Positions 44,555 through 53,261 of a stretch of DNA of 64,000 bases are shown here, one piece after another (the first letter of the stretch is position 1; each line of letters starts with the position of its first letter). Under the pieces are notes generated by a model. The model saw nothing but the letters and a program-made list of their open reading frames with translations. It made no database searches and was not told where the DNA came from. The stretch is taken from assembly GCA_020740485.1 (NCBI GenBank), contig DYMN01000003.1, positions 58,904-122,903 on the forward strand, written 5' to 3'. The position numbers and the translations under genes are program-made. The stretch comes from Polaribacter sp. (GTDB taxonomy: Bacteria > Bacteroidota > Bacteroidia > Flavobacteriales > Flavobacteriaceae).

Positions 44555-45823
44555 ATGAAAGTATTATTTTTTTTTACTTTTTTTATCATTTCAAATTTAT
44601 TTTATTCTCAACCCAAATTGATTAAAGACATAGATTCTGACCAAAAACAAGATACCGTTTTTATCGATTTTGAAAATAGAATAGTGTGTAAATTATCATT
44701 AAACAACTATCAAGCAAAATTTAGTGAGCCATTAGTTACAGGTGGAGATAACAAAATTATTGGTTCGGTAAATGGATTTACACTCGTTTCTTCTTGGGTG
44801 CAAGCTAGTCAGCGTATTAATTTTGTATTTAATAAACAACTCAATGAGATATTGCTCGAATTTTTTAGTATTGAATACTATGAAAATGCTTCTAATGATA
44901 AAAGCGGGATTGCATTGACAGATTTTTTTAATGGTAAATTTACAGGAAATTATAAGCATTTTGACGAATACGAGCAAACTCTTGTTACGCTACCAGAATT
45001 TATTGAAAAATTTAATTTTATAAAATTCACATTAGAAGATATTTCTAATTGGGACATCAGAAGCTTTCAATATATGTCTTCACAAAATTACATAAAAGCT
45101 GTTCATAAATATCTCATAAATAAATCGCCGGAAGAAATTGAAAGAGTTATTTTAAAAAATTTTTCCGATTTACATTCAATGACCGAAGAAACAATAGATT
45201 CTATTGAAAAATATTCAGATATCGCTACAAAAAATATAATTGATTTGATTTCCAATAATCCTGAAACTTTACATTATGACTTTCAAAAATTAGCTAAAAA
45301 AATTAAAATAATAACTTCAAAGGATGATAAATTACGATTTTACAGTTGGGATACAGAAAATGGTGGAACTATGCATTTTTATAGAAATATTGGTCAATTT
45401 CAAACAGAAACTGAAATAAGATCTTTTGTGCCACCTTTGATAGATTTAGATGATACTCAAAGTTATTGTTCAGCTATTTACATTGCAATAATTAATAATA
45501 AAAAATATTATTTGGTAATTACAAATGGAGTTTATTCATCAAGCGATTTAAGACAATCGGTACTTGCATTCAATATTAATGAAGATGAAGGATTAGTTCC
45601 TGCTTTGATTTTTAAAACTAATAACCAATTATCACATACAATTGATGTTGATTACGACTTTTTTAGTGTAAAAAATCATCCGGAAAGACCTTTTCAATTG
45701 ATAACTTTCGATGAGAAAAAAAATATTTTATACATACCATTAGTTGACGAATTAAAAGTTACTTCAAAAAAATTGAAATATAAATTAAAAGGAATTCTAC
45801 TTAAATATAAAGGAATAAAATGA
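44555..45823 (+). CDS. Secreted protein of unknown function (island gene 1)
   Basis: A 422-residue protein with a signal peptide (about 1-19, ending NLFYSQ). It begins with a short calcium-loop-like DIDSDQKQDT near residue 25 and contains mixed alpha/beta segments, including SWDTENGGTMHFYRNIGQF (about 267-285). The remainder is Lys/Ile/Asn-rich. No known domain was recognised. It is the first gene of an operon. Its stop overlaps the next start by 4 nt, so the products are probably made together in the periplasm or at the outer membrane. Confidence 0.7.
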   Translation: MKVLFFFTFFIISNLFYSQPKLIKDIDSDQKQDTVFIDFENRIVCKLSLNNYQAKFSEPLVTGGDNKIIGSVNGFTLVSSWVQASQRINFVFNKQLNEILLEFFSIEYYENASNDKSGIALTDFFNGKFTGNYKHFDEYEQTLVTLPEFIEKFNFIKFTLEDISNWDIRSFQYMSSQNYIKAVHKYLINKSPEEIERVILKNFSDLHSMTEETIDSIEKYSDIATKNIIDLISNNPETLHYDFQKLAKKIKIITSKDDKLRFYSWDTENGGTMHFYRNIGQFQTETEIRSFVPPLIDLDDTQSYCSAIYIAIINNKKYYLVITNGVYSSSDLRQSVLAFNINEDEGLVPALIFKTNNQLSHTIDVDYDFFSVKNHPERPFQLITFDEKKNILYIPLVDELKVTSKKLKYKLKGILLKYKGIK

Positions 45824-46269
45824 AAAAAAAAGTCCTAATTTTATTTATTCTATTATGTGAATATTCTTTTTCGCAAGAAATTGTTTTCCCAATCGGCTAC
45901 ACTTATAATCAGGAGCACAGTTTTCACGTAGGCGTTGATATGCAATTGATAGAAGAAACTTTTTTTATAGTTGGTATAAGTGACAACGTAACTTTTCGAG
46001 ATAGAAAAATAAAATCAAATCTCGAACTGCACATAAGTGCTATACCTTTTTCGAGTGAAAACAAATCTATTATTTTAAGTATGTTAATGGCTGAATTTGC
46101 CACAACAAAAGATTATTTTAATCCTAGTTTGGGTTTAAGTCTTTTTAATATAGTAAAAATAAAAACCGGATATAATTTTCCGTATAAATTAGAATATCAA
46201 GATAAAAAGGGAGTTACTTTTGGGCTTATTTTTTCTTTGGGTTCTATGAGTAAATTTAATATTATGTGA
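45820..46269 (+). CDS. Small putative outer-membrane barrel protein (island gene 2)
   Basis: A 149-residue protein with a signal peptide (about 1-18, ending EYSFSQ), followed by alternating strands (HSFHVGVDMQ, NLELHISAIPF, GVTFGLIFSLG). It is short for a complete barrel (roughly eight strands). No family was recognised. It overlaps both neighbours by 4 nt, so it is translationally coupled with the secreted proteins on each side. Confidence 0.65.
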   Translation: MKKKVLILFILLCEYSFSQEIVFPIGYTYNQEHSFHVGVDMQLIEETFFIVGISDNVTFRDRKIKSNLELHISAIPFSSENKSIILSMLMAEFATTKDYFNPSLGLSLFNIVKIKTGYNFPYKLEYQDKKGVTFGLIFSLGSMSKFNIM

Positions 46270-47300
46270 AAATGAAAAATACTTTTATATTAATTTTTTT
46301 TGTCCAATCTGTTTTTGCTCAACAAAGTTATAAGATTCAAATTCTAAAAGATTCTTTATATGCGGAAGTTAAGATTACAGAAGGATTTGAAGAAGCGGTT
46401 TTTAAAATGGGAACCATTTCTTTTTTTGACGCAAAAAAGGATATTTCTATTATTCAAATAGATTCGATTGAAATGCCCTATGGTTATAGATTTGAAGATA
46501 TAATTGAATCGGGAGTTCAAGAAATTCCTTATAACCAACAAAGTTTGTTGATTTACGAAGATTTTAATTTTGATAGCAATCCTGATTTAGCCATATATAG
46601 TGGAAATTTTAGTTGCTATTCTGGTCCTTCTTATGATGTATACTTGTACAAAAATAACACATTTGAATACAATCAAGATTTTACCGATTTGGCGTTATAT
46701 AATTGTGGTTTTTTTGGTATAAACTCTTCAAAAAAGCAACTTTCAACTTTCACTAAAAGCGGTTGTTGCTTTCATAGTTCATCGGTTTATAATGTAATTA
46801 ATGATGTTCCAACTGAAATACAACGTACAGACTCATATTATTCCTTGCCTTTTTTAGAAGTATCAGAATATGAAATAATTAATGATTCACTCCGTCTTTT
46901 TTCGTCTAAAACCTTTTTTGATGCTGTTGAAGGAGATATTGCCGAAATAGTCTCGTTCAAATTAAAAAACAGTTCTAAAAAAGTGGTCATTTTTAGTTCG
47001 GATAAATTGTATCTAAATTATGTTTTGCTTAAAAATAAAGACGAAGTAGAATTTAATTTTTCCTTTTTTATAAGTGATACAAATAACACGTTTAATTTTG
47101 AAACTAATTTACTTTCTTTTACGAACGATCAAGTAAAATATGAAATCTTTCAAGAAATTTCAAACCGTAAAATAACTAAAATAGGAATTAATGTGTATCA
47201 AAATGGTAAAAAAACAGTTTTAAAAGGAGTACCAAAAACCATAAAAGGCAACTTGAACGATTTGCAATCTATGAAGTTGGAAAATTTAATTTTAAAGTAA
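46266..47300 (+). CDS. Secreted protein with XAC2610-like FG-GAP segment (island gene 3)
   Basis: A 344-residue protein with a signal peptide (about 1-18). Around residues 97-150 it carries YEDFNFDSNPDLAIYSG followed by a Cys-containing SCYSGPSYDVYLY strand and later KSGCCFHSSS. This Asp-rich loop plus beta pattern resembles XAC2610-related proteins, some of which are calcium-binding periplasmic immunity proteins. The similarity is by eye and covers only part of the protein. It is followed 2 nt later by island gene 4. Confidence 0.65.
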   Translation: MKMKNTFILIFFVQSVFAQQSYKIQILKDSLYAEVKITEGFEEAVFKMGTISFFDAKKDISIIQIDSIEMPYGYRFEDIIESGVQEIPYNQQSLLIYEDFNFDSNPDLAIYSGNFSCYSGPSYDVYLYKNNTFEYNQDFTDLALYNCGFFGINSSKKQLSTFTKSGCCFHSSSVYNVINDVPTEIQRTDSYYSLPFLEVSEYEIINDSLRLFSSKTFFDAVEGDIAEIVSFKLKNSSKKVVIFSSDKLYLNYVLLKNKDEVEFNFSFFISDTNNTFNFETNLLSFTNDQVKYEIFQEISNRKITKIGINVYQNGKKTVLKGVPKTIKGNLNDLQSMKLENLILK

Positions 47301-47302
47301 AG

Positions 47303-48187
47303 ATGAGTTATATTAAAAAAAGAGCATTTGATTTTGATGTTTTTAAACAAATTTTAGATAAATACATTTTGTTAAAAAATCAAAATTGTTTGGAACATAT
47401 TGAGAGCACCACCAAATTGTTTCCCAACGGTAAGCGTCAGCAGGATTGTGTTTTATGCCAATTGCCGGTGTATAAAAATGAATATGAAGTTTATAAAAAT
47501 GAAAATGAAATTATTTGTAGTGACTGCTATTACAAATATATAGATGACAATAATCGTCGTTTATATGAAATTACCGATTTTGAAGAAAAAGTAACTCGTT
47601 CCAATGCTAAAATTGAAAATTTGAACAATCAGATGCAATCAAATTCAGATTTTTTACCAAGCGAAAGTTTGCTCACAGATACCTTTAAAGGGCTTAGTCT
47701 CAAAGAAGTTGAACACGCATTAGGTTATCCAATTAATTATGGTGATTTTGATCGTGGTTTGGCTTCCGGTTTTTGGAATATAAATAAATCTAAATATGAA
47801 ATTTGGTTTCAAGATTTAGTTTGTACAAAAGTAACTTTCAGAAATCAAAATGATGAAACAGAACCAATTTATGTTGCAACAAATAGTACAAACCAAAAAT
47901 CAATTGGTTTGCATATCCTGAAACGATTTGGAATTTTTCTTTCTGTTTGTATTGGTTTTTCGTTTTTATTCAAAAAAATATACGAACCTTACAATCGTAC
48001 TTCAATTATGGGAAGCGATAGCGATTGGTTGTTAATCATTTTTAACTTCATTTTCATCGTGATTTTCTTTTTCTTTTTGCTGATTGAAGCATTTAAATTT
48101 AAAGACTCGCAAATAAAATACCGTTATGCTAATTTAGTAATGATGTTTGTATTAATTCTTTTTGTTTTTAGTGCATTATTTTTTTGA
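47303..48187 (+). CDS. Zinc-ribbon / BamE-like / membrane fusion protein (island gene 4)
   Basis: A 294-residue protein without a signal peptide. Residues 49-75 hold a CxxC...CxxC zinc-ribbon-like pair (Cys49, Cys52, Cys72 and Cys75). A short coiled coil follows (about 92-112), then a segment (about 128-172) with LSLKEVEHALGYPINYGDFD...YEIWFQDLVCTKVTF that resembles the small BamE/SmpA fold. Three hydrophobic helices (about 210-228, 244-266 and 276-293) end the protein. I do not know this combination from a characterised family. The topology (soluble N-terminus, membrane C-terminus) suggests a cytoplasmic sensor or anchor. Confidence 0.7.
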   Translation: MSYIKKRAFDFDVFKQILDKYILLKNQNCLEHIESTTKLFPNGKRQQDCVLCQLPVYKNEYEVYKNENEIICSDCYYKYIDDNNRRLYEITDFEEKVTRSNAKIENLNNQMQSNSDFLPSESLLTDTFKGLSLKEVEHALGYPINYGDFDRGLASGFWNINKSKYEIWFQDLVCTKVTFRNQNDETEPIYVATNSTNQKSIGLHILKRFGIFLSVCIGFSFLFKKIYEPYNRTSIMGSDSDWLLIIFNFIFIVIFFFFLLIEAFKFKDSQIKYRYANLVMMFVLILFVFSALFF

Positions 48188-48265
48188 GTTCATAAAAATT
48201 TACATCAGAAATAAATTCTGATTTTAAAAATTAATTTTTTGTTTAAACCAATATTTTTAAATATT

Positions 48266-49360
48266 ATGAAAAAAAAATTTTCCAAATTATTCCAAGCCAA
48301 AACTGATGACCAAGAATCAAATGGTATTGTATTCTTTAAGGTTTTAAATGCAATTTATAGTTATTTATATAATGAAAGCAAAGACGATAGTCTAACTTTT
48401 AAAATGAAAGGTTTTAAGGATATTATTTCGGCAATTTTGTACTCTTTTCCTGATTCTTTTTCTTCTGAAGAAATACAAAATGAAATAAAAGAAAAGGGAT
48501 TTACTAATTCTTATGAAGTCTTAAATGAACTTTTTAAAAAGACGGATATTAGTCTGGTTTCTGAAGAAAGTATAGCAGAAGAAGACAAGTTTGATTATAT
48601 TCATATTAGTTTTTTTTCTGAACCAACTCCGGAACAGAGAAAATTGTATAAAAGTATAATGCAGAATTTCATCATCTTCTTTTGTACTGAGGATGGAAGC
48701 AATGAAATTAATAGTTTTAGAATTTTATATAGTGGAAGTTATTTTATTTATTATGTAAAAAATTTGCTTGACACCAAGTTAATTGATATTAAAAATCCAG
48801 AAACTGAAATTGAAAAAATTGCGTTCAATGATTTTGAAAAAGTTTTAGTAGGAATTTGTCAATATTTGAAAATTGAATTGCCAGAAACAATTTCTGCTAC
48901 AAATTTATCACCAAAAGAAGCAACACAAGAACAGTACGAAGAACTATTAAACCTGATTACAAGAAATGAATTTGACGAAAAAATAAACAAAAAACAAGCT
49001 AAGAAAATGTTTACTAAGTATAAAAAACAATCAGAAGAATATGATTTTTTTGAAGAAAATTACGAATTCTTAGAAAATGTTAACTGCTGGCATAGCGACT
49101 GGAAATTTGATCCTGAAGATGCTGAATCCTTTATATCTGATATAATTAATCAAGATTTTACCTTTGAATATCCAGAAGAAACATACAGCGATGATTTGTT
49201 TCCTTACATTCAAAAAGAACTAGCAAAATCTGACTTAGAGCTAATGAATTTTGATACGCAAGGCGACAGTTATATGTTCTTTGTAGCCAATAAAAAAGAT
49301 GTAAATAGAATTTTGGAATTAGCACAAATTTTGGAGGTACAAATTGATAGACTTTTGTAA
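48266..49360 (+). CDS. DUF6630-like cytoplasmic protein (island gene 5)
   Basis: From the ATG at 48266 the protein has 364 residues; an earlier in-frame TTG at 48239 seems less likely. There is no signal peptide. The N-terminal two thirds is helical and acidic, with no family recognised. The C-terminal part (from about residue 255: HSDWKFDPEDAESFISDI, DLFPYIQKELAKSDLELMNFDTQGDSYMFF) follows the pattern of the family I know as DUF6630. Such proteins often sit among polymorphic-toxin immunity genes, but no toxin is adjacent. Confidence 0.7.
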   Translation: MKKKFSKLFQAKTDDQESNGIVFFKVLNAIYSYLYNESKDDSLTFKMKGFKDIISAILYSFPDSFSSEEIQNEIKEKGFTNSYEVLNELFKKTDISLVSEESIAEEDKFDYIHISFFSEPTPEQRKLYKSIMQNFIIFFCTEDGSNEINSFRILYSGSYFIYYVKNLLDTKLIDIKNPETEIEKIAFNDFEKVLVGICQYLKIELPETISATNLSPKEATQEQYEELLNLITRNEFDEKINKKQAKKMFTKYKKQSEEYDFFEENYEFLENVNCWHSDWKFDPEDAESFISDIINQDFTFEYPEETYSDDLFPYIQKELAKSDLELMNFDTQGDSYMFFVANKKDVNRILELAQILEVQIDRLL

Positions 49361-49446
49361 ATAAACCTAAAAAAATATTAGGATATATTTCAATTTTCTT
49401 ATATCAGGCTATTTATTACTTTTCAAACTTTTTAATATCATCTCAA

Positions 49447-52400
49447 ATGAACGAAAACAAACCATTAATTTTTAAAGACTTTAACTTCAAACTTCATATT
49501 ATCAATCATTTTATTGGTAAAAAAATCTTTGATACTGAATTAAATGAATTAGTAAAAAAGTTCAATGATATTGAAAATGATTTTTTATACAAGCCAATTC
49601 CTGAAATAGTCAAATTTTGTGAAGATTTTGAGTTTACTCCCGAAATGCTTGCAACCATTACACATTTTAATCCAGATGGTGGCGATGATATTTACCAAAA
49701 AATAATTGTAAATTGGGATGGTGAAGATGATTTATTCAATATTAAATCATTAGAAGACGTTCAATTTTTGCCCAATTTGGTTTCTTATGAACCTTCTGCA
49801 CTTGTTGATTCAATTATAGACTTTTCACCGTTGCTTGCTTGCGTAAAATTAGAGCAAATTACTGTTTTTAAATCAAGATTTAATGATGCAATCCCATTTT
49901 TAGAAAAAGGTTTAACGGTCAATCTTTGGGGAGATAATATAGTTCCTATTCGTTTTGCAACTTACGAAGAAGTGAAAAACCTTATTCCAGAAGATTCAAA
50001 TTTGGTCAAATATGGTAATCTTGAAAGTGGTAGTTCATTTCTTTTAATTGATGGAGATTATGTAACCGAAAATATCGACTTAGATGCACCTTTTGTTTCT
50101 CACGAAAATAGAAATCAGTATTATTCGGCTTATTTAAAACAAGAAAGTGCTCTTGCAATAGTTATAAATGGCAATTTTACAGCCAAAAACATTTATAATC
50201 AAAACACCGATGGTGCAATGGGACTTATTGTTTTAGGAAATCTAAAAGCAGAAAACATAGTAGTTGGTGGACAAGAAATTTATGTGCAAAAAAATCTCAA
50301 TGTAAGTGAACTTTTTTGGGGCGATTACAACCACGGAGATTTAACTTTGAAAGGTAAAATCAAGGTAAATTATTTTCTTCAAACAGACGAATATCATATT
50401 CCGGATACCATTTCTGATGAAGGTCAAGCAGGCGACATCCAAATAAATCATCTTTTTTTAGATTCGATGTTGACAGAAAATCCGATGGGATTTTTGAATC
50501 AATTTTTTGTAGATGAAATAATTAGAGATGCGGAAGAAGATGAAGAAGAATGGTACACTTGGTCACAGTTTCTTGATAGAAGTAAAACAATTGAGTTACT
50601 AGTTGATAATAAGTCAATTGTGCACGAATTTCCAAAGGAAATTGTAAAAGTAGAAATCCCAAAATTATTTTCAGCGGCAACATTTTCGGATGAAAAAGAG
50701 TTACAAAAACAAATACCCAACTTCGATAAATTAATTAGTTTAATTCCGTTAGATGAACCGGAACAAGCATTTAAAACTTCGCTTTCCAATAATTCTTTTC
50801 CTTGTCAAGTATTTGTCTCTCGTCCGCATACCAACCATTCTGGTTCAAAAGTTGATGCTGCTGTAATTATTTATGGGGATGATGGTTCGGAATTTTATTT
50901 TTGGCGCAAAGAATTGAATCCTTTAAAAAAAATAGTAAGTTCAAATCCGCCATTAATCGCCTATTATAAAAATGTTGATTTGAATGTTTTTTCGCCCGTA
51001 TCGGTTTTTCAAAAACCGGATTTAGCCAAAATAGTACAACAAATTTGGATTGAAATTTTAGAAAGAGCCGAAAAAGGAACTTATTATTTCAATGAATTTG
51101 AAAAAACAGTAAAAGCCGACGATGTGTTGAAATTGATTCAATTACCGATTGTGCAAGAAAAATATTACGATTGGTTTGATGGGGATAAAAATTCTTTTTG
51201 GCGTGGTTCGTACGATTTTTGTTTTAGAATTCCAGGCACGCGAGATAGGCAACTTGCTATTCTGAAAGTAGGAACGGAAAACAAGGAAAGTGAATCTTTT
51301 GATATGATTTCCTACGAATATGTCATTAAATTGGACGAAAATCCGAATAAGGTTTATTTTCGATTCAGAAATACGCAAGAAGATGATGTTAAAATCGATA
51401 GGTACAGCGATTATGGCGTAAATGTTTCTTTATTTGATAGCCATTTAGTAATAGAGGGATTAAAAAGATTCAAATTGGCTTTAAAAAGCGTTCCTGCTGA
51501 AAACGAGGAGTATTTGGAAAACAAAGAGAACGAAGCCAAAGAGAAACAAATAGAATTGGAAAAAATAGAAAAATTGCGACATCAAAAATTCACAAAACCG
51601 TATGACAAAATGATGGTTGATGGTATTGAATTTCAAGTGTTGGATATTCACGAAGCACATCAACTTATTGGGGAATTAACCGATTTAGAAAACAATATAA
51701 TTTACGATGTTTACGGCGACACTTGGCGTTTTCCAACCTATCAAGATAATCCATTTTTTCTTTATACAAGCAACGAAGTTGAAGTTGAAAAATTGGAATT
51801 GGTTTACAGTACAGATGATAATCCTGATATTTTTGTTTTGGGTTACATTTTTGGTGGAAATCTCTCTTCAAAAAGTTACATTTCTGCCTACGATATAGAT
51901 AATTCGCCTGCATTTATAGCACTTTCAGATGTTAAAGCACTAAATATTGATTTGTTTGGCAATGTTCATTTTATAGGTGGCAATGTTGATTGCGAAGTGC
52001 TTATGGGAAAATATAATCACGGAGAATTGTATATTAAAGGGAACTTAAAAGCCAGTTTTGCTTATGCAGATGATATGCGTTTTTATATTGCAAATGTAGA
52101 TGAATTGCAATACAGTTACGGAGAAACTATTTACACGCTTTTTCAGGTTGAAGGAGAAGATGAAACCTACGAAGTATTGTCTTATTTACCGAATTCGTCT
52201 TTGCCCAATAATCTATTAAAAGACAATTTTGAAGGAACTGAATATTATTCAACTTCATTGTTAGATTTAAATAAAAGTAAAAAATATGAAAAATCCGATT
52301 TTGATGCTGCTTTTGCCACTATTTTTGAGAATTTTACAGAGGAAAAAGAAGTCGATGGTTTTAGAGGAGTGATCTATCAAGCATTTCAATATGAAAGAGA

Positions 52401-53244
52401 TAATGTAATGCAAAATTACGTGTCAAAATTAGAAAAAAATGGATTTAGTTACCGAATTGGAGCACTTCAAAATCCTATTGATAAAAATCTCATATTTATC
52501 ATAGAATATTTCACGGACGATACTTTTTCGGAAATTAATTTTTGGTGGGAAATTCCTTTTGATGAAGATTCTAATCTAAATAGAATTGCTACATACACTT
52601 TTTTTGAAATCATAGACCATTTGCTAAATAAAAAAGAAGTGAACCCAATGGATTTTATTAACAAAAAATCTAATTTGGAATTCAGAAAACAGTTTGGTAA
52701 AAATAAATTACCCTTGACTTTGGAAAAATTACTCAATTTTTCCAATGAAGTTGATTTTGATACTTTTTCAGATGGTTTTTATCTTGATGAATACAACAAA
52801 ACTGGTTTAAAAACATACAGTGAGCAACCTGATTTTTACAATACTTTTATTGAATTTGCTTGTGCCAATGGTTCAGGAAGCAGTTATGCATTTTGGTTGA
52901 TTGATACTGATTTAGAAAATTGCCCAATCGTTGTTTTTGGAGACGAAGGCGGCATTTTTGTCGTAGCCGAAAATATAGTTCAATTAATTCATTTATTGAC
53001 TTTTGACCAAGAAATTTCCATTTATAAAAATGCTTATTTTTATAGAGATGAAAATGATGAAGATTACGAAGAAAGCGATACCCATTTTGAATTTGTTGAT
53101 TGGGTTGAAAAAGAATTTGGTTTGTCGAAAATTGAAAACAATCAGCAAGTGGATGTTATTACCGAAAACGCAAGTAGCATATACCAAGCAAAATTGGATG
53201 CTTTTTTAACTAAATTTGGGATAGATAATAATTGGGATTTTTAG
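49447..53244 (+). CDS. Large modular protein with duplicated beta-helix-like module (island gene 6)
   Basis: A 1265-residue protein with no signal peptide or membrane helix. Residues 1-115 resemble the DUF6892 pattern (DFNFKLHIINHFIG, NPDGGDDIYQKIIVNWDGEDD). Residues about 200-316 and again about 770-880 hold a related module of short strands (VINGNFTAKNIYN, VLGNLKAENIVVGG, YNHGDLTLKGKIK against YNHGELYIKGNLK), likely a small parallel beta-helix as in polymer-forming proteins. A basic/acidic coiled coil lies around 680-715. The C-terminus (about 1100-1200) has a SUKH/SMI1-like look (FGDEGGIFVVAENIVQLIHLL). Domain names are from memory. It is convergent with the GH3 gene, 17 nt apart. Confidence 0.75.
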   Translation: MNENKPLIFKDFNFKLHIINHFIGKKIFDTELNELVKKFNDIENDFLYKPIPEIVKFCEDFEFTPEMLATITHFNPDGGDDIYQKIIVNWDGEDDLFNIKSLEDVQFLPNLVSYEPSALVDSIIDFSPLLACVKLEQITVFKSRFNDAIPFLEKGLTVNLWGDNIVPIRFATYEEVKNLIPEDSNLVKYGNLESGSSFLLIDGDYVTENIDLDAPFVSHENRNQYYSAYLKQESALAIVINGNFTAKNIYNQNTDGAMGLIVLGNLKAENIVVGGQEIYVQKNLNVSELFWGDYNHGDLTLKGKIKVNYFLQTDEYHIPDTISDEGQAGDIQINHLFLDSMLTENPMGFLNQFFVDEIIRDAEEDEEEWYTWSQFLDRSKTIELLVDNKSIVHEFPKEIVKVEIPKLFSAATFSDEKELQKQIPNFDKLISLIPLDEPEQAFKTSLSNNSFPCQVFVSRPHTNHSGSKVDAAVIIYGDDGSEFYFWRKELNPLKKIVSSNPPLIAYYKNVDLNVFSPVSVFQKPDLAKIVQQIWIEILERAEKGTYYFNEFEKTVKADDVLKLIQLPIVQEKYYDWFDGDKNSFWRGSYDFCFRIPGTRDRQLAILKVGTENKESESFDMISYEYVIKLDENPNKVYFRFRNTQEDDVKIDRYSDYGVNVSLFDSHLVIEGLKRFKLALKSVPAENEEYLENKENEAKEKQIELEKIEKLRHQKFTKPYDKMMVDGIEFQVLDIHEAHQLIGELTDLENNIIYDVYGDTWRFPTYQDNPFFLYTSNEVEVEKLELVYSTDDNPDIFVLGYIFGGNLSSKSYISAYDIDNSPAFIALSDVKALNIDLFGNVHFIGGNVDCEVLMGKYNHGELYIKGNLKASFAYADDMRFYIANVDELQYSYGETIYTLFQVEGEDETYEVLSYLPNSSLPNNLLKDNFEGTEYYSTSLLDLNKSKKYEKSDFDAAFATIFENFTEEKEVDGFRGVIYQAFQYERDNVMQNYVSKLEKNGFSYRIGALQNPIDKNLIFIIEYFTDDTFSEINFWWEIPFDEDSNLNRIATYTFFEIIDHLLNKKEVNPMDFINKKSNLEFRKQFGKNKLPLTLEKLLNFSNEVDFDTFSDGFYLDEYNKTGLKTYSEQPDFYNTFIEFACANGSGSSYAFWLIDTDLENCPIVVFGDEGGIFVVAENIVQLIHLLTFDQEISIYKNAYFYRDENDEDYEESDTHFEFVDWVEKEFGLSKIENNQQVDVITENASSIYQAKLDAFLTKFGIDNNWDF

Positions 53245-53261
53245 GAATCCATTTCCCAATT

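Noticed and set aside
44555..53244. Interpretation of the island as a polymorphic toxin locus
   Set aside because: No RHS, VgrG, PAAR, LXG or C-terminal toxin domain was seen. Only immunity-like patterns are present, so a toxin system is not claimed.
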